Shown here one piece after another: positions 39,043 through 49,424 of a stretch of DNA of 64,000 nucleotides (within the stretch, counting starts at the first letter, position 1; each line of letters starts with the position of its first letter). The position numbers and the translations under genes are program-made. Below the pieces are notes generated by a model that searched no databases, was not told where the DNA came from, and saw nothing but the letters and a program-made list of their open reading frames with translations. Origin of the DNA: Stella humosa (GTDB lineage Bacteria > Pseudomonadota > Alphaproteobacteria > ATCC43930 > Allostellaceae); NCBI RefSeq assembly GCF_006738645.1, contig NZ_AP019700.1, positions 5,700,351 through 5,764,350 on the forward strand. Reading direction: 5' to 3'.

Positions 39043-39987
39043 ATGACCGACACCGAAACCCCCGAAAAGCGGGGCTGGTTCCGCCGCCTCAAGGATGGCC
39101 TGGCCCGCACCTCGTCGCGGATCGCCGAGGGCATCGGCGCCATCTTCACCAAGCGCAAGCTCGACGACGCGACGCTGGAGGAGCTGGAGACGCTGCTCAT
39201 TCAGGCCGACCTCGGCGTCGAGACGGCAGAGCAGCTCGTCGCCGGCCTGCGCCGCGAGCGCTTCGGCCAGGAGGTCTCGGCCGAGGAGGTGCGCGAGCAC
39301 CTGGCGCGCGAGATCGCCAAGATCCTGGCGCCCGTCGCCCGGCCGCTGGTGCCCGCCAGCCGCCCCCACGTCGTGCTGGTGGTGGGCGTCAACGGCAGCG
39401 GCAAGACGACCACCATCGGCAAGCTGGCCAAGAACTGGCGGGCCGAGGGCAAGCGCGTCATCATCGCCGCCGGTGACACCTTCCGCGCGGCCGCCGTCGA
39501 GCAGCTCCAGGTCTGGGGCGAACGCGCCGGGGTGCCGGTCGTCTCGGGCGCCCCGGGGGCCGATGCCGCCGGGCTCGCCTTCGATGCGCTGACCAAGGCG
39601 CGTACCGACGGCGCCGACATCCTCATCATCGACACGGCCGGGCGCCTGCAGAACAAGGCCGGGCTGATGGAAGAGCTGCGCAAGGTCGTGCGCGTGCTGA
39701 AGAAGCTCGATCCGGCCGCCCCGCACGACTGCGTGCTGGTGCTGGATGCCACGGTCGGCCAGAACGCCCACCAGCAGGTGGAGATATTCGGCGACATGAT
39801 CGGCGTCACCGGCCTGGCGATGACCAAGCTGGACGGCACCGCCAAGGGCGGCGTCGTGGTGGCGCTGGCCGAGCGGTTCGGCCTGCCGGTCTATGCCGTG
39901 GGGGTGGGCGAGGGGGCCGACGACCTGCGGTCGTTCGACGCCACCTCCTTCGCGCGCGGGCTGATGGGGCTGGAGGCGATGAAATGA
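39043..39987 (+). CDS. ftsY: signal recognition particle receptor FtsY
   Basis: FtsY is the GTPase that docks SRP-ribosome complexes at the membrane. The 314-aa protein consists of a short lead and the NG domains, without the long acidic A domain of E. coli. Motifs: GVNGSGKTTTIGKL (G1, 115-128), DTFRAAA, DTAGRLQNK (G3), TKLDGTAKGG (G4) and GVGEGADDL. It ends by ATGA overlap with the yciB-type gene. Confidence 0.97.
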   Translation: MTDTETPEKRGWFRRLKDGLARTSSRIAEGIGAIFTKRKLDDATLEELETLLIQADLGVETAEQLVAGLRRERFGQEVSAEEVREHLAREIAKILAPVARPLVPASRPHVVLVVGVNGSGKTTTIGKLAKNWRAEGKRVIIAAGDTFRAAAVEQLQVWGERAGVPVVSGAPGADAAGLAFDALTKARTDGADILIIDTAGRLQNKAGLMEELRKVVRVLKKLDPAAPHDCVLVLDATVGQNAHQQVEIFGDMIGVTGLAMTKLDGTAKGGVVVALAERFGLPVYAVGVGEGADDLRSFDATSFARGLMGLEAMK

Positions 39988-40544
39988 AGGCGATCGTCGA
40001 CTACGGGCCGCTCGCGGCCTTCCTCGTTGCCTATTATCTGGGCGGCATCATGGCGGCCACGGCGGCCGTGATGGTCGCCACCGTCATCGTCCTCATTCTC
40101 GCCTGGGTGGTCGAGAAGCGGCTGGCGACGATGCCGCTGGTGACCGGTGTCATCGTCATGGTCTTCGGCGGGCTGACGCTGCTGCTGGCCGACGAGACCT
40201 TCATCAAGATGAAGCCGACGCTGGTCTACCTCTTGTTCGCGCTGGTGCTGGTGGTGGGAAGCTGGCTCGGCCGCCACCCGCTGAAGCTGCTGATGGGCGG
40301 CTTCATCAACCTGACGCCGGCCGGCTGGCGTGGGCTGGGCTATCGCTGGGCTGCCTTCTTCCTGGCCATGGCCGCCCTCAACGAGGCGGTGTGGCGCACC
40401 CAGACGACCGAGCTGTGGGTGAATTTCAAGGTGTTCGGGCTGATCGCGCTGACCATCGCCTTCACGCTCACCCAGCTTCCCTACATGCGCCGCCACGCCG
40501 AGCCCGAGCCGACACCCGACGTGCCGACGCCCGACAAGGTGTAG
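39984..40544 (+). CDS. YciB/IspZ-family inner membrane (septation) protein
   Basis: This 186-aa protein has about five to six membrane helices and the family segments FIKMKPTLVYLLFA, GRHPLKLLMG and GWRGLGYRWAAFF. The family is linked to envelope integrity and intracellular septation, with no known enzymatic reaction. It is coupled to ftsY by ATGA overlap and runs convergently to the Nudix gene with only 3 bp between stops. Confidence 0.92.
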   Translation: MKAIVDYGPLAAFLVAYYLGGIMAATAAVMVATVIVLILAWVVEKRLATMPLVTGVIVMVFGGLTLLLADETFIKMKPTLVYLLFALVLVVGSWLGRHPLKLLMGGFINLTPAGWRGLGYRWAAFFLAMAALNEAVWRTQTTELWVNFKVFGLIALTIAFTLTQLPYMRRHAEPEPTPDVPTPDKV

Positions 40545-40547
40545 GGC

Positions 40548-41096
40548 CTACCGATGGTCGCCCGCGTCGCCCTCGGGGTTGCGGCGCGGGATCGGCACCA
40601 CCTCGCCGGCCGCCTCGCGGTGGTGATGCAGGGCCCAGCGGACGGATGGGAAGGCCAGCCGGTCCCACGGGATCTCGTCCCACCCGAATAGCGCCACCTC
40701 CAGGCTCTCGGGCCCGGCCGCGAAGACCGGCGCGTCGAGCCGGGCGCGGTAGATGAGCTGCACCTGGCTGATGCGCGGGATCTCGTAGACGGCCAGCAGC
40801 CCGTCGATGACGATGCGGGCCTGGGCCTCCTCCCACGCCTCGCGCATCGCCCCCTCGGCGGTGGTCTCGTTCAGCTCCATGTAGCCGGCCGGCAGGGTCC
40901 AGTAGTCGCGCCGGGGGTTGATCGCCCGCCGGCACAGCAGGAACCGGTCCCCCCAGGTGACGACCGACCCCACGACCAGCTTGGGGTTCTCGTAGTGGAC
41001 GAAGCCGCAATCGCCGCAGACCAGCCGCTCCAGCGAATCGCCGTCCGGCACGCGCCGGGCGAAGCCGCGGAAGGGGTCCTCGTCGGCGCCGGCCAT
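40548..41096 (-). CDS. Nudix hydrolase with N-terminal zinc-ribbon-like segment
   Basis: Nudix enzymes hydrolyse nucleoside diphosphates linked to another moiety. The 182-aa protein has an intact Nudix box starting at [14 protein letters not shown] and continuing REAWEE, and a short [12 protein letters not shown] knuckle resembling that of NADH pyrophosphatase-type Nudix proteins. The substrate is unknown. I chose ATG 41096 because the upstream in-frame lead is Pro/Ala-rich and overlaps the end of rnhA. Confidence 0.9.
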   Translation of the reverse strand: MAGADEDPFRGFARRVPDGDSLERLVCGDCGFVHYENPKLVVGSVVTWGDRFLLCRRAINPRRDYWTLPAGYMELNETTAEGAMREAWEEAQARIVIDGLLAVYEIPRISQVQLIYRARLDAPVFAAGPESLEVALFGWDEIPWDRLAFPSVRWALHHHREAAGEVVPIPRRNPEGDAGDHR

Positions 41097-41106
41097 GGCG
41101 GTCGGC

Positions 41107-41580
41107 TCAGGCCCGCGCGCGGACGATGGCGCCGGTCGCCAGCCGGTCGGCGCGCTCATTCTCGGGGTGGCCGGCATGGCCGCGAACCCAGTGCCACGAG
41201 ATGGCGTGGCGGCCGGCGGCGGCCTCCAGCCGCTGCCACAGGTCGACGTTCTTCACCGGCTTGCGGTCGGCCGTCTTCCACCCGTTGCGCTTCCAGCCAT
41301 GGATCCACTTGGTGATGCCGTCGCGCAGGTAGGTGCTGTCGGTATGGATGCGCACGGTCATCGGCCGCGTCAGGGATTCCAGGCCGGCGATGGCGGCCAT
41401 CATCTCCATCCGGTTGTTGGTGGTGATGGGCTCGCCGCCCGCCAACTCCTTCTCCGTCCCGCGCCAGCGCAGCACCACGCCCCAGCCGCCGGGGCCGGGA
41501 TTGCCGCTGCAGGCACCGTCGGTGAACAGGTCCACGGCCTCGCCGGCTGTGCCGTCGCTCGTCGTCTCACCCAAGTCCAT
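41107..41580 (-). CDS. rnhA: ribonuclease HI
   Basis: RNase HI cleaves RNA in RNA-DNA hybrids. The 157-aa protein has all four acidic catalytic residues: Asp21 ([11 protein letters not shown]), Glu58 (NNRMEMMA), Asp80 (HTDSTYL) and Asp144 (NERADRLA), with His134 nearby. ATG 41580, preceded by GGGGG, lies inside the end of thrB, so the two genes overlap by 14 bases; thrB-rnhA is a common alphaproteobacterial pair. Confidence 0.97.
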   Translation of the reverse strand: MDLGETTSDGTAGEAVDLFTDGACSGNPGPGGWGVVLRWRGTEKELAGGEPITTNNRMEMMAAIAGLESLTRPMTVRIHTDSTYLRDGITKWIHGWKRNGWKTADRKPVKNVDLWQRLEAAAGRHAISWHWVRGHAGHPENERADRLATGAIVRARA

Positions 41581-42529
41581 AGGCCCCCACATCGCGTACG
41601 CCCTGGTGGAAGCGCAGCTTGGAAAGATACTCCAGCGGGTCCTTCGGCTTCACGAAGGCGCCCGGCGGCTGGTTCAGCCAGTCATAGAGGCGGGTCAGCA
41701 GGAAACGCAGCGCGCTGCCCCGGGCCAGCACCGGCAGTGCGGCATATTCGGCCGCCGACAGGGGCCGGACGGCCTCGTAGCGGGTCAGCAGCAGGCGCGC
41801 CTTGGTCACGTTGAAGCTGCCGTCCGCTTCGAAGCACCAGGCGTTCAGGCAGATCGCGATGTCATAGGCGAAGGCGTCGTTGCAGGCGAAGTAGAAGTCG
41901 ATGACGCCCGTCAGCTCCAGGTCGCGGAAGAAGACGTTGTCGGGGAACAGGTCGGCATGGATGACGCCGGCCGGCAGGTCCTGCGGCCAGTGCCGCTCGA
42001 GCCAGGCCAGCTCGGTCGCCAGTTCCTCGGCCAGGCCCGGCCGCACCTCGTGCGCGCGCTCGGCCGATGCCGCCAGCAGCCGCGGCCAGCCGCCGACCGA
42101 CAGGTCGTTGGGCCGCCGGATGGCGAAACCCTCGCCCGCTTGGTGCAGGCGCGCCATGCCCTCGCCGACCCCCGCGCAATGCACGGCCAGGATGCGCCGC
42201 GGCCACAGCCCCTCCAGGAAGGTGACGATGGCCGCCGGGCGGCCGCAGAGCTGGCGCAGGGCCAGGCCGTCGCGCCCCTTCACCGGTGTCGGGCAGGCGA
42301 AGCCGCGCGCCGCCAGATGCTCCATCAGGCCCAGGAAGAAAGGCAGGTCGCCCGCGCGCACCCGCTTCTCGTAGAGCGTCAGGATGTAGCTGCCGCGCTC
42401 GGTCCGCAGCAGGAAGTTGGAATTCTCGACACCCTCGGCGATGCCCTTGAAGGCCGTCACGGCCCCCAGGTCGTATTCGGCGACGAAGGCTGCCAGCTCG
42501 TCGTCGGGAACGTCGGTATAGACGGCCAA
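41567..42529 (-). CDS. thrB: homoserine kinase ThrB, aminoglycoside-phosphotransferase-fold type
   Basis: This enzyme phosphorylates homoserine in threonine synthesis; it is the APH-fold type used by many alpha- and gammaproteobacteria rather than the GHMP type of E. coli. Signatures are [13 protein letters not shown], the Brenner motif [13 protein letters not shown] and the metal-binding [10 protein letters not shown]. The start is uncertain: TTG at 42529 gives the canonical beginning (M)[14 protein letters not shown] and has GGAGG four bases upstream, while ATG 42565 would add a Ser/Gly-rich lead. I prefer the TTG; the enzyme would be about 320 aa. Confidence 0.93.
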   Translation of the reverse strand: MAVYTDVPDDELAAFVAEYDLGAVTAFKGIAEGVENSNFLLRTERGSYILTLYEKRVRAGDLPFFLGLMEHLAARGFACPTPVKGRDGLALRQLCGRPAAIVTFLEGLWPRRILAVHCAGVGEGMARLHQAGEGFAIRRPNDLSVGGWPRLLAASAERAHEVRPGLAEELATELAWLERHWPQDLPAGVIHADLFPDNVFFRDLELTGVIDFYFACNDAFAYDIAICLNAWCFEADGSFNVTKARLLLTRYEAVRPLSAAEYAALPVLARGSALRFLLTRLYDWLNQPPGAFVKPKDPLEYLSKLRFHQGVRDVGAYGLG

Positions 42530-42665
42530 ACCGCCTCCGCTGGGGCTCGTGGATGCCAGGGGCACCCCCCGGGCGACCCTCGTGCTTGTACCGGCTCCGC
42601 CCGCTCGACTACATTCGCCGCCTCGGGGGCCGGGCGGCGGAACTTAGACCAAGGCCGTTCGCCTT

Positions 42666-42701
42666 GCAAAGCAACCGATGGGCGCAAAGCAACCGATGGG
42701 C
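42666..42701. repeat. 18-bp perfect tandem duplication upstream of the CDGSH gene
   Basis: GCAAAGCAACCGATGGGC is repeated exactly, head to tail, in the gap between divergent thrB and the CDGSH gene. Exact identity suggests a recent duplication; it may alter promoter spacing or duplicate a protein site. Confidence 0.85.
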
Positions 42702-42739
42702 CGGGCTGCCGCAGGCCGGCGCGACGACGGAAGTGACCG

Positions 42740-42979
42740 ATGACCGACCCGGTGCCGGCGCAGCTCGCGCCCTACAACGTGAAGGTGCGGGCCGGCCGGA
42801 AGTATTTCTGGTGCGCCTGCGGACGGTCGCGGCAGCAGCCGTTCTGCGACGGCTCCCATGGCGGCACCGGCATCACCGCGATGCAGTGGACGGCCGCGGC
42901 CGATGGGGAAATCTGGTTTTGCGGCTGCAAGCGGACGGCGAACGCGCCGTTGTGCGACGGCAGCCACGAGAGGGCTTGA
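42740..42979 (+). CDS. double CDGSH iron-sulfur protein
   Basis: This 79-aa protein has two complete CDGSH signatures, CACGRSRQQPFCDGSH and CGCKRTANAPLCDGSH, each providing three cysteines and one histidine for a [2Fe-2S] cluster, as in the mitochondrial Miner2 protein and bacterial tandem-CDGSH proteins. The role is thought to be redox or cluster transfer; no partner is indicated. Its stop TGA and the next gene's ATG share an A (TGATG), which suggests coupling with the lipoprotein gene. Confidence 0.9.
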   Translation: MTDPVPAQLAPYNVKVRAGRKYFWCACGRSRQQPFCDGSHGGTGITAMQWTAAADGEIWFCGCKRTANAPLCDGSHERA

Positions 42980-43527
42980 TGGCGAATTCTACTGGCAATC
43001 TGCGTGCCCCGACCCTGCTGGCCCTGGCCGCGACCGGCCTCGTGCTGGCGGGCTGCGGCAGCCTCAATCCATTCGGCAAGTCCGAGACGCCGCCGGCCTG
43101 CCCCAGGGCGGTCGTCGTCAACGACCTGTCGCGGGTGACCGAGTACCGCCCCGGCGCCGGCCGCGACCTGTCCGACGTGGTCTACAGCGCCGGGATCGAG
43201 CGGGTCGATTCGACCTGCGAGTATGACCGCCGGCGCAAGGTGACGATGCAGACGACGGTGAACCTGGTGGTCGAGCGCGGCCCCGCCGATCGCGCCCGCC
43301 AGGCACAGGTCACCTATTTCGTCGCCGTGGCCGACGCCGCCAACCAGGTTCTGGCGCGTGAGACCTTCACCGTGCCGGTGAAGTTCGAGGGCAACGTCAC
43401 CCGCATGCAGGCGAGCGAGGAGATCGAGCAGGTCATCCAGCTGGGCGGCGGCACGGGTGCCGGCCACAAGATCTTCGTCGGCTTCCCGCTGACCGAGGAG
43501 CAGCTCAACCAGAACCGCCGCCGCTGA
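42979..43527 (+). CDS. hypothetical lipoprotein
   Basis: The 182-aa protein has a lipoprotein signal peptide with the lipobox LAGC (Cys26). The mature part begins with Gly/Ser/Pro-rich sequence, then a beta-rich domain (VTMQTTVNLVVERG, QVTYFVAVAD, ETFTVPVKF) that looks like a single beta-sandwich. No family is recognised. It is coupled to the CDGSH gene upstream and is followed by the glycine riboswitch. Confidence 0.8.
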   Translation: MANSTGNLRAPTLLALAATGLVLAGCGSLNPFGKSETPPACPRAVVVNDLSRVTEYRPGAGRDLSDVVYSAGIERVDSTCEYDRRRKVTMQTTVNLVVERGPADRARQAQVTYFVAVADAANQVLARETFTVPVKFEGNVTRMQASEEIEQVIQLGGGTGAGHKIFVGFPLTEEQLNQNRRR

Positions 43528-43607
43528 CGGCGGCCCGCGGGCCGCGGCCGCGGGAGACTGTTGTACTTTTGCCGCGCAGGGACTAGCCTCCGGGCCAGTC
43601 CGATAGA

Positions 43608-43812
43608 CCCCCCGCGGGAGAGATCGGCGGGCCGCTTCGTTCTCTGGAACGGTGCGGCCATCGTCGGAGCCGAAGGCGCAACCGCCCCGGAAACGCTCAG
43701 GCAAACGGACCGCGAGGGGTAGGACGCTCTGGAAAGCGGACGGGCAACCGTCCCACCGACGAGGTAAGCCGCGTTGCGGTGAATCTTTCAGGTTCTCGGG
43801 ACAGAGGGGGCG
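43608..43812 (+). ncRNA. tandem glycine riboswitch upstream of gcvT
   Basis: Two adjacent aptamers are visible. The first has GGAGAGA (43617), GCCGAAGG (43669) and GCTCAGGCAAACGGACCG, closed by a CCCGCGG/CCGCGAGGGG P1 stem. The second has GCTCTGGAAAGCGGACGG, ACCGACGAGG and TTTCAGGTTCTCGGGACAGA. Tandem glycine riboswitches usually switch glycine-cleavage genes on. Downstream, AACCGG (43815-43820) and CCGGTT (43833-43838), followed by TT, could form a terminator as part of the expression platform. Confidence 0.9.
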
Positions 43813-43865
43813 GCAACCGGTGCCCGATGGCGCCGGTTTTCAGCAACTGTCGGGTTCCGAGGCCG

Positions 43866-44972
43866 ATGACCGAATCAGCTCTGAAGGAAACGCCGCTTCA
43901 CGCCCTGCATGTCGCCCTTGGCGCACGCATGGTGGAGTTCGCGGGCTATGCGATGCCGGTCCAGTACCCGACCGGCATCCTGACCGAGCACCTGCACACG
44001 CGCGCCGGCGCCGGCCTGTTCGACGTGTCGCACATGGGCCAGATCCGCCTGTCCGGCGCCGATGTGGCGCAGCACCTGGAAACCCTGGTGCCGGGCGACA
44101 TCAAGGGCCTGGCCCCCGGCCGTCAGCGCTACACGCTCTTGACCAACGACGCCGCCGGCATCCTGGACGACCTGATGGTCACCAACGCCGGCGACCATCT
44201 CTTCGTCGTCGTCAATGCCGGCTGCAAGCATGCGGACCTGGCCCATATCCAGGCGCATCTCGGCGGCAAGGTCGCCATCGAGGCGCAGTTCGACCGCGCC
44301 CTGCTGGCCCTCCAGGGCCCGCAGGCGGCCGCCGTCCTGCTGCGGCTGGCGCCCGAGGCCGGCAGTCTCGGCTTCATGGCCGGCCGCGAGATCGCCGTCG
44401 ACGGCGTTCCCTGCTTCGTCACCCGTTCGGGCTACACCGGCGAGGACGGCTACGAGATCGCCATTCCGGCCGACCAAGCCGAGCGGATCGCCCGGCGCCT
44501 GCTGGCCGAGCCCGAGGTGAAGCCGATCGGCCTCGGCGCGCGGGATTCGCTGCGCCTGGAAGCCGGCCTCTGCCTGCACGGCCACGACATCGACGCCACC
44601 ATCACGCCGATCGAGGCTGGCCTCAACTGGGTCATCGGCAAGCGCCGCCGGGCCGAGGGCGGCTATCCGGGTGCGGCCGTCGTGGCCGAGCAACTGGCCA
44701 ACGGCCCGAAGCGCCGCCGCGTCGGCATCCTGCCCGAGGGGCGCCAGCCCGCGCGCGAAGGGACCCCGCTGACCGACGCCGCCGGCAACCCGGTCGGCAC
44801 CATCACGTCGGGCGGCTTCGGCCCCAGCTTCGGCGGCCCGGTCGCCATGGGCTATGTCGATGCCGCCCATGCCGCCGACGGCACCGCCCTGCAGGCCGTC
44901 GTGCGCGGGCAGCCGCGCCCGGCCGCCGTCGCCCCGATGCCTTTCGTACCCCACCGCTACTACCGGCCATGA
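43866..44972 (+). CDS. gcvT: glycine cleavage system T protein (aminomethyltransferase)
   Basis: GcvT transfers the methylene carbon from the aminomethyl-lipoyl H protein to tetrahydrofolate and releases ammonia. The 368-aa protein has the N-terminal [21 protein letters not shown], the folate-site region [12 protein letters not shown], and [17 protein letters not shown]. It is the first gene after the riboswitch; ATG 43866 was chosen because [14 protein letters not shown] begins the family homology. Confidence 0.97.
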   Translation: MTESALKETPLHALHVALGARMVEFAGYAMPVQYPTGILTEHLHTRAGAGLFDVSHMGQIRLSGADVAQHLETLVPGDIKGLAPGRQRYTLLTNDAAGILDDLMVTNAGDHLFVVVNAGCKHADLAHIQAHLGGKVAIEAQFDRALLALQGPQAAAVLLRLAPEAGSLGFMAGREIAVDGVPCFVTRSGYTGEDGYEIAIPADQAERIARRLLAEPEVKPIGLGARDSLRLEAGLCLHGHDIDATITPIEAGLNWVIGKRRRAEGGYPGAAVVAEQLANGPKRRRVGILPEGRQPAREGTPLTDAAGNPVGTITSGGFGPSFGGPVAMGYVDAAHAADGTALQAVVRGQPRPAAVAPMPFVPHRYYRP

Positions 44973-44980
44973 GGAGCACC

Positions 44981-45358
44981 ATGAGCACGATCAAGTTCAC
45001 CCAAGAGCATGAGTGGATCCGGGTCGAAGGCGACGTCGGCACCGTCGGCATCACCGATTTCGCCCAGAACCAGCTCGGCGACGTGGTGTTCGTGGAACTG
45101 CCGCCCGTGGGCCGGAAGGTGACGAAGGGCGGCGATGCCGCCGTCGTCGAGTCGGTGAAGGCCGCCAGCGAGGTCTATTCGCCGGTCACCGGCGAGGTGA
45201 TCGAGATCAACCAGGCGATCGTCGACGAGCCGGCCAAGGTGAATGCCGACCCGCAGGGCGAGGCGTGGTTCTTCAAGGTCCGCCTGGCCGTGCCGGCCGA
45301 GCTGGACGCGATGATGGACGAGGCGGGCTACGCCGCCTTTGCCGAGGGGCAGCACTGA
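44981..45358 (+). CDS. gcvH: glycine cleavage system H protein
   Basis: GcvH is the lipoyl carrier that shuttles the aminomethyl group between P and T proteins and electrons to the L protein. The 125-aa protein has the lipoylation site Lys60 in [13 protein letters not shown] and the typical start [17 protein letters not shown] precedes ATG 44981. It lies 8 bp after gcvT. Confidence 0.98.
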   Translation: MSTIKFTQEHEWIRVEGDVGTVGITDFAQNQLGDVVFVELPPVGRKVTKGGDAAVVESVKAASEVYSPVTGEVIEINQAIVDEPAKVNADPQGEAWFFKVRLAVPAELDAMMDEAGYAAFAEGQH

Positions 45359-45359
45359 C

Positions 45360-46697
45360 ATGCGCTACCTGCCGCTGACCGAGGCGGATCGGCGCGACAT
45401 GCTGGCCGCCATCGGCGCGCCATCGGTCGACGCGCTCTTCCGCGACGTGCCCGAGGTCGCGCGCCGCAAGGACGGGCTCGACCTGCCGCCGCACCAGGGC
45501 GAGCTGGAGGTCGAGCGCGCCCTGTCGGCGATGGCGGCCAAGAACGTCGCCGCCGGCTCCGTCCCCTTCTTCCTGGGCGGCGGCGCCTATCGCCACCACG
45601 TCCCGGCCGCGGTCGACCATCTGATCCAGCGCGGCGAGTTCCTCACCTCCTATACCCCCTACCAGCCGGAGGTGACCCAGGGGACGCTGCAATACCTCTT
45701 CGAGTTCCAGACCCAGGTGGCGCTGCTGACCGGGATGGATGTCGCCAACGCCTCGCTCTATGACGGCGCCACGGCGACGGCCGAGGCGGTGACGATGGCC
45801 AACCGCGTCACCGGCCGCCGCCGCTCGGTCCTGTCGGGCAGCCTGCACCCGCACTATCGCGAGGTGGTGGAGACGCTGGCCCGCTTCGTCGGCTTCCGCG
45901 TCGATTCGCAGCCCCTCGACCCGGCCGGGAGCGAGGACCTGGCCGCCCTGGTCGATGGCGAGACGTCCTGCGTCGTGGTCCAGAACCCGGATTTCTTCGG
46001 CCGGGTGCGCGACCTGCGGCCGCTGGCCGAGGCCTGCCACGCCAAGGGTGCGCTGCTGGTCGTCGTCGTGACAGAAATCGTGTCGCTGGGCGCGCTCACC
46101 TCGCCCGGCGAGATGGGGGCCGACATCGTCGCGGCCGAGGGGCAGTCGATCGGCAACGGCCTCAATTTCGGCGGCCCCTATGTCGGCCTGTTCGCCACCC
46201 GCGACCGCTTCGTGCGGCAGATGCCGGGCCGGCTGGTCGGCCAGACGGTCGACGCCGAGGGCCGCCGCGGTTGGGTGCTGACGCTGTCGACGCGCGAGCA
46301 GCATATCCGCCGCGAGAAGGCGACGAGCAACATCTGCACGAACTCCGGCCTGTGCACGCTGGCCTTCACCATCCACCTGTCGCTCCTGGGCGAGGCGGGG
46401 CTGACGCAGTTGGCGGCGATCAACCACGCCAAGGCCGCGAAGCTGGCCGACCGGCTGGCGGCGATCCCCGGCGTCACCGTCCTGAACGACACCTTCTTCA
46501 ACGAGTTCACCGTGCGCCTGCCGCGGCCGGCGGCCGGCATCGTCGATGCCCTGGCGGCCCGCCCGATCATCGCCGGCGTGCCGGTATCGCGCTTCGCGTC
46601 CGGCCATGACGACCTGCTGGTCCTGGCCGTGACCGAGACGGTGACCGATGCCGACATGGACGCGCTGGTGACGGCGCTCGAGGAGAGCCTGCGATGA
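45360..46697 (+). CDS. gcvPA: glycine dehydrogenase (decarboxylating) subunit 1
   Basis: Subunit 1 of the split P protein, which decarboxylates glycine using PLP. The 445-aa protein has the family segments [29 protein letters not shown] and [11 protein letters not shown]. It overlaps gcvPB by ATGA, so the two subunits are translated together. A split P protein, rather than a single fused GcvP, is common in some alphaproteobacteria and Gram-positives. Confidence 0.97.
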   Translation: MRYLPLTEADRRDMLAAIGAPSVDALFRDVPEVARRKDGLDLPPHQGELEVERALSAMAAKNVAAGSVPFFLGGGAYRHHVPAAVDHLIQRGEFLTSYTPYQPEVTQGTLQYLFEFQTQVALLTGMDVANASLYDGATATAEAVTMANRVTGRRRSVLSGSLHPHYREVVETLARFVGFRVDSQPLDPAGSEDLAALVDGETSCVVVQNPDFFGRVRDLRPLAEACHAKGALLVVVVTEIVSLGALTSPGEMGADIVAAEGQSIGNGLNFGGPYVGLFATRDRFVRQMPGRLVGQTVDAEGRRGWVLTLSTREQHIRREKATSNICTNSGLCTLAFTIHLSLLGEAGLTQLAAINHAKAAKLADRLAAIPGVTVLNDTFFNEFTVRLPRPAAGIVDALAARPIIAGVPVSRFASGHDDLLVLAVTETVTDADMDALVTALEESLR

Positions 46698-48259
46698 GCG
46701 ATTGGAGCAAGGCCCTGTCCCGGTTCCAGGCCGCCGGGGCCGGAACCGACACGACCAGCGGCAACCGCGGCCTGCAGATCGAGGAGCCTTTGATCTTCGA
46801 GCAGGGCGCCGAGGGGCGCACGGGCGTCGACCTTCCGGCGCCGCCGGCCGCGGCCGACCGCCTGGGCGGGCTCGCGCGCAAGGGGGCGATCGGCCTGCCC
46901 GGCCTGTCCGAGCCGCAGGTGGTGCGCCACTACACGCGCCTCAGCCAGAAGAACTTCGCCATCGACAGCGGCCTCTACCCGCTGGGCTCCTGCACGATGA
47001 AGCACAATCCGCGACTGAACGAGCGGATGGCGCGCCTGCCGGGCTTTGGCGACCTGCACCCGTTGCAGCCGCAGGCGACGATCCAGGGCGCGCTGGAACT
47101 GATGGACCAGCTCGCCCACTGGCTGAAGACGCTGACCGGCATGCCGGCCGTCGCCCTGTCGCCGGCCGCCGGCGCCCATGGCGAGCTGTGCGGCATCATG
47201 ACGATCCGTGCGGCGCTTGAGGCGCGCGGCGACATGCGCCAGCGCATCCTGGTGCCGGAATCCGCGCATGGCACCAACCCGGCGACGGCGGCGGCCTGCG
47301 GCTATGCCGTGGAATCGATCCCGGCCAATGCCCGCGGCCGCGTCGACCTGGAAGCGCTGAAGGCCAAGCTCGACAGCGGCGTCGCCGCCATCATGCTGAC
47401 CAACCCCAACACCTGTGGCCTGTTCGAGAGCGAGATCGTCGAGATCGCCGAGGCAGTGCACAAGGCGGGCGCCTTCTTCTACTGCGACGGCGCCAACTTC
47501 AACGCCATCGTCGGGCGGGTGCGGCCGGCCGACCTCGGCATCGACTGCATGCACATCAACCTGCACAAGACCTTCTCCACGCCCCATGGCGGCGGCGGCC
47601 CGGGCTCCGGCCCGGTGGTGCTGGCCGAGTCGCTGGCGCCCTACGCCCCGCTGCCCTGGGTCGTGCATGGCCCGGACGGGTTCCGCCTGGTCGAGGAGGC
47701 GGATGCCGCTTCGGGCACGGCCGGCACGATCGGCCGGCTGAAGGGCTTCCACGGCCAGATGGGCATGTTCGTGCGCGCGCTCGCCTACATGATGAGCCAT
47801 GGCGGCGACGGGCTGCGGCAGGTGGCCGAAGATGCGGTGCTGAACGCCAATTACCTGATGGCGGGGCTGGGCGACGTACTGACGGCGTCCTTCGAGGGGC
47901 CCTGCATGCACGAGGCGCTCTTCGACGACCGCTTCCTCAAGGACACCGGGGTGACCACGCTCGACTTCGCCAAGGCGATGATTGACGAGGGCTACCACCC
48001 GATGACCATGTACTTCCCGTTGGTCGTCCATGGCGCCCTGCTGATGGAGCCGACCGAAACGGAAAGCAAGGACAGCCTGGACCAGTTCATCGCCGTCATT
48101 CGCGCCCTCGCCGAGCGCACCCGCCAGCCGGGGGCTGCCGAGTGGTTCCACGAGGCGCCGCGCTACACCCCCCGCCGCCGCCTGGACGAGACCGCGGCCG
48201 CGCGCAAGCCGCAGCTCCGCTGGCGCCCGCCCGCGGTCACCCAGCAGGCGGCCGAATGA
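46694..48259 (+). CDS. gcvPB: glycine dehydrogenase (decarboxylating) subunit 2
   Basis: Subunit 2 of the split P protein carries the PLP lysine in [18 protein letters not shown]. The 521-aa protein also shows [12 protein letters not shown] and [11 protein letters not shown]. It ends the gcv operon; its stop overlaps the ATG of the following exported protein gene, so that gene may be cotranscribed. Confidence 0.98.
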   Translation: MSDWSKALSRFQAAGAGTDTTSGNRGLQIEEPLIFEQGAEGRTGVDLPAPPAAADRLGGLARKGAIGLPGLSEPQVVRHYTRLSQKNFAIDSGLYPLGSCTMKHNPRLNERMARLPGFGDLHPLQPQATIQGALELMDQLAHWLKTLTGMPAVALSPAAGAHGELCGIMTIRAALEARGDMRQRILVPESAHGTNPATAAACGYAVESIPANARGRVDLEALKAKLDSGVAAIMLTNPNTCGLFESEIVEIAEAVHKAGAFFYCDGANFNAIVGRVRPADLGIDCMHINLHKTFSTPHGGGGPGSGPVVLAESLAPYAPLPWVVHGPDGFRLVEEADAASGTAGTIGRLKGFHGQMGMFVRALAYMMSHGGDGLRQVAEDAVLNANYLMAGLGDVLTASFEGPCMHEALFDDRFLKDTGVTTLDFAKAMIDEGYHPMTMYFPLVVHGALLMEPTETESKDSLDQFIAVIRALAERTRQPGAAEWFHEAPRYTPRRRLDETAAARKPQLRWRPPAVTQQAAE

Positions 48260-48705
48260 TGCCCGGCCGGCCGGGCCGGGCCTCGGTCGCGGCAATCCTG
48301 GCTGCCATCCTGGCCGTCGCGGGCGCGTTGCCCGCGGCGGCCCAGGGCTTCCCCCAGCGCGTCTATCGCGACGCCCGGGTGAAGTCGGAATATCACCTCC
48401 AGATCGCGATCGACCAGGTCCGGGTGCCGTCGCCCACGCCCGGCCTTTGCATCGTCAACGGCAAGATCTCGCGCGTCTTCCGCGGCAATGTCGCGCTCGG
48501 CACGCCGATCGAGCTGGAGCTCGACTGCAAGAAGGAAAGCGACACCGTGCGCCCCGGCCAGACGCTGTGGACGGATGTCGACAAGCTGACGGCGGCCAAG
48601 CATATCGAGGCCTTCGTCAATCGTGGTCCCTACGGCTTCCAGCACTCGCTGTGGCAGTTCGTGATCATTGCCGAGCCGACCGAGAAGCCCACTTTCCTGC
48701 CGTGA
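48256..48705 (+). CDS. small exported protein of unknown function
   Basis: The 149-aa product has a Sec signal peptide (hydrophobic core SVAAILAAILAVAGALPAAAQ). The mature part has two cysteines (LCIVNGKI and ELDCKKE) that could form a disulphide, and a beta-rich pattern around FRGNVALGTPIELEL. No family is recognised. Two consecutive ATGs (48256, 48259) are possible starts. It overlaps the end of gcvPB, and its stop sits inside the first unit of the 14-bp repeat. Confidence 0.75.
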   Translation: MMPGRPGRASVAAILAAILAVAGALPAAAQGFPQRVYRDARVKSEYHLQIAIDQVRVPSPTPGLCIVNGKISRVFRGNVALGTPIELELDCKKESDTVRPGQTLWTDVDKLTAAKHIEAFVNRGPYGFQHSLWQFVIIAEPTEKPTFLP

Positions 48706-48765
48706 TCGGCCTGCCGTGATCGGCCTGCCGCGATTGGCCTGCCGCGATTGGCCTGCCGTGACCGG
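48696..48765. repeat. five tandem copies of a 14-bp unit
   Basis: CCTGCCGTGATCGG occurs twice exactly (48696, 48710), followed by two copies of CCTGCCGCGATTGG and one CCTGCCGTGACCGG. Unit 1 overlaps the stop of the preceding gene; the last ends 9 bp before the next start. The array fills nearly the whole gap. Copy number is likely variable. Confidence 0.9.
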
Positions 48766-48774
48766 TGTGCTCTG

Positions 48775-49424
48775 ATGCCGGGCCGCGTGCTGGCCCTGGT
48801 GCTGGCGCTCCTGGCCTGGGCGCTGCCGGCGGCGGCCGATGGGCTGATGCTGCCGCCCGACCGGCGCCAGGCGATCCTGCGCACGATCGACGATGCCTGC
48901 CCGGAATGCCGGCGCACCGGCTTCGTGCTGTGCGGCGGGCCGCGGGTCGGCAGCGGCCCGGCCTTCGCCACCGGCGCCTTGCAGGGCAGCCCCCGGCGCG
49001 GCTACCTCGTCGGCTTCACCATGAGCGGGGCGGAGTTCCGCAACATCGTCCGCGGCACCCAGATGACGCCCCTGTTGGCGGGCCTGGAGCGGCGCTTCGC
49101 CCGCGCCCGCCTGATCGTGCTGGAGGACGGCTTCGCCCGCGTGCGGGTGCTGGACCAGTCGCCCCTGGTGGCGGTCGCGGTGCCGCCGCCCCTGCATGCC
49201 TGCGTGGCCGACCCGGGCAAGCCCTGGGGCTGCTGTGCCGGCCCCGGCTGCGTGGCCGAATGCTGCGAGAAGCGCCTGGGCAGCCCCGCGATCAGGCTCG
49301 ACTGGGTCGATGCCGAGACGCGCGAGGCGGTGCGCTTCGAATTCTCCCATGCCAGCGGCCAGTCGCGCCTGGTGCGCCAGGCGGGCAACCGGCGCACGAC
49401 CTATTCGTGCGCCACCGACCGGCG

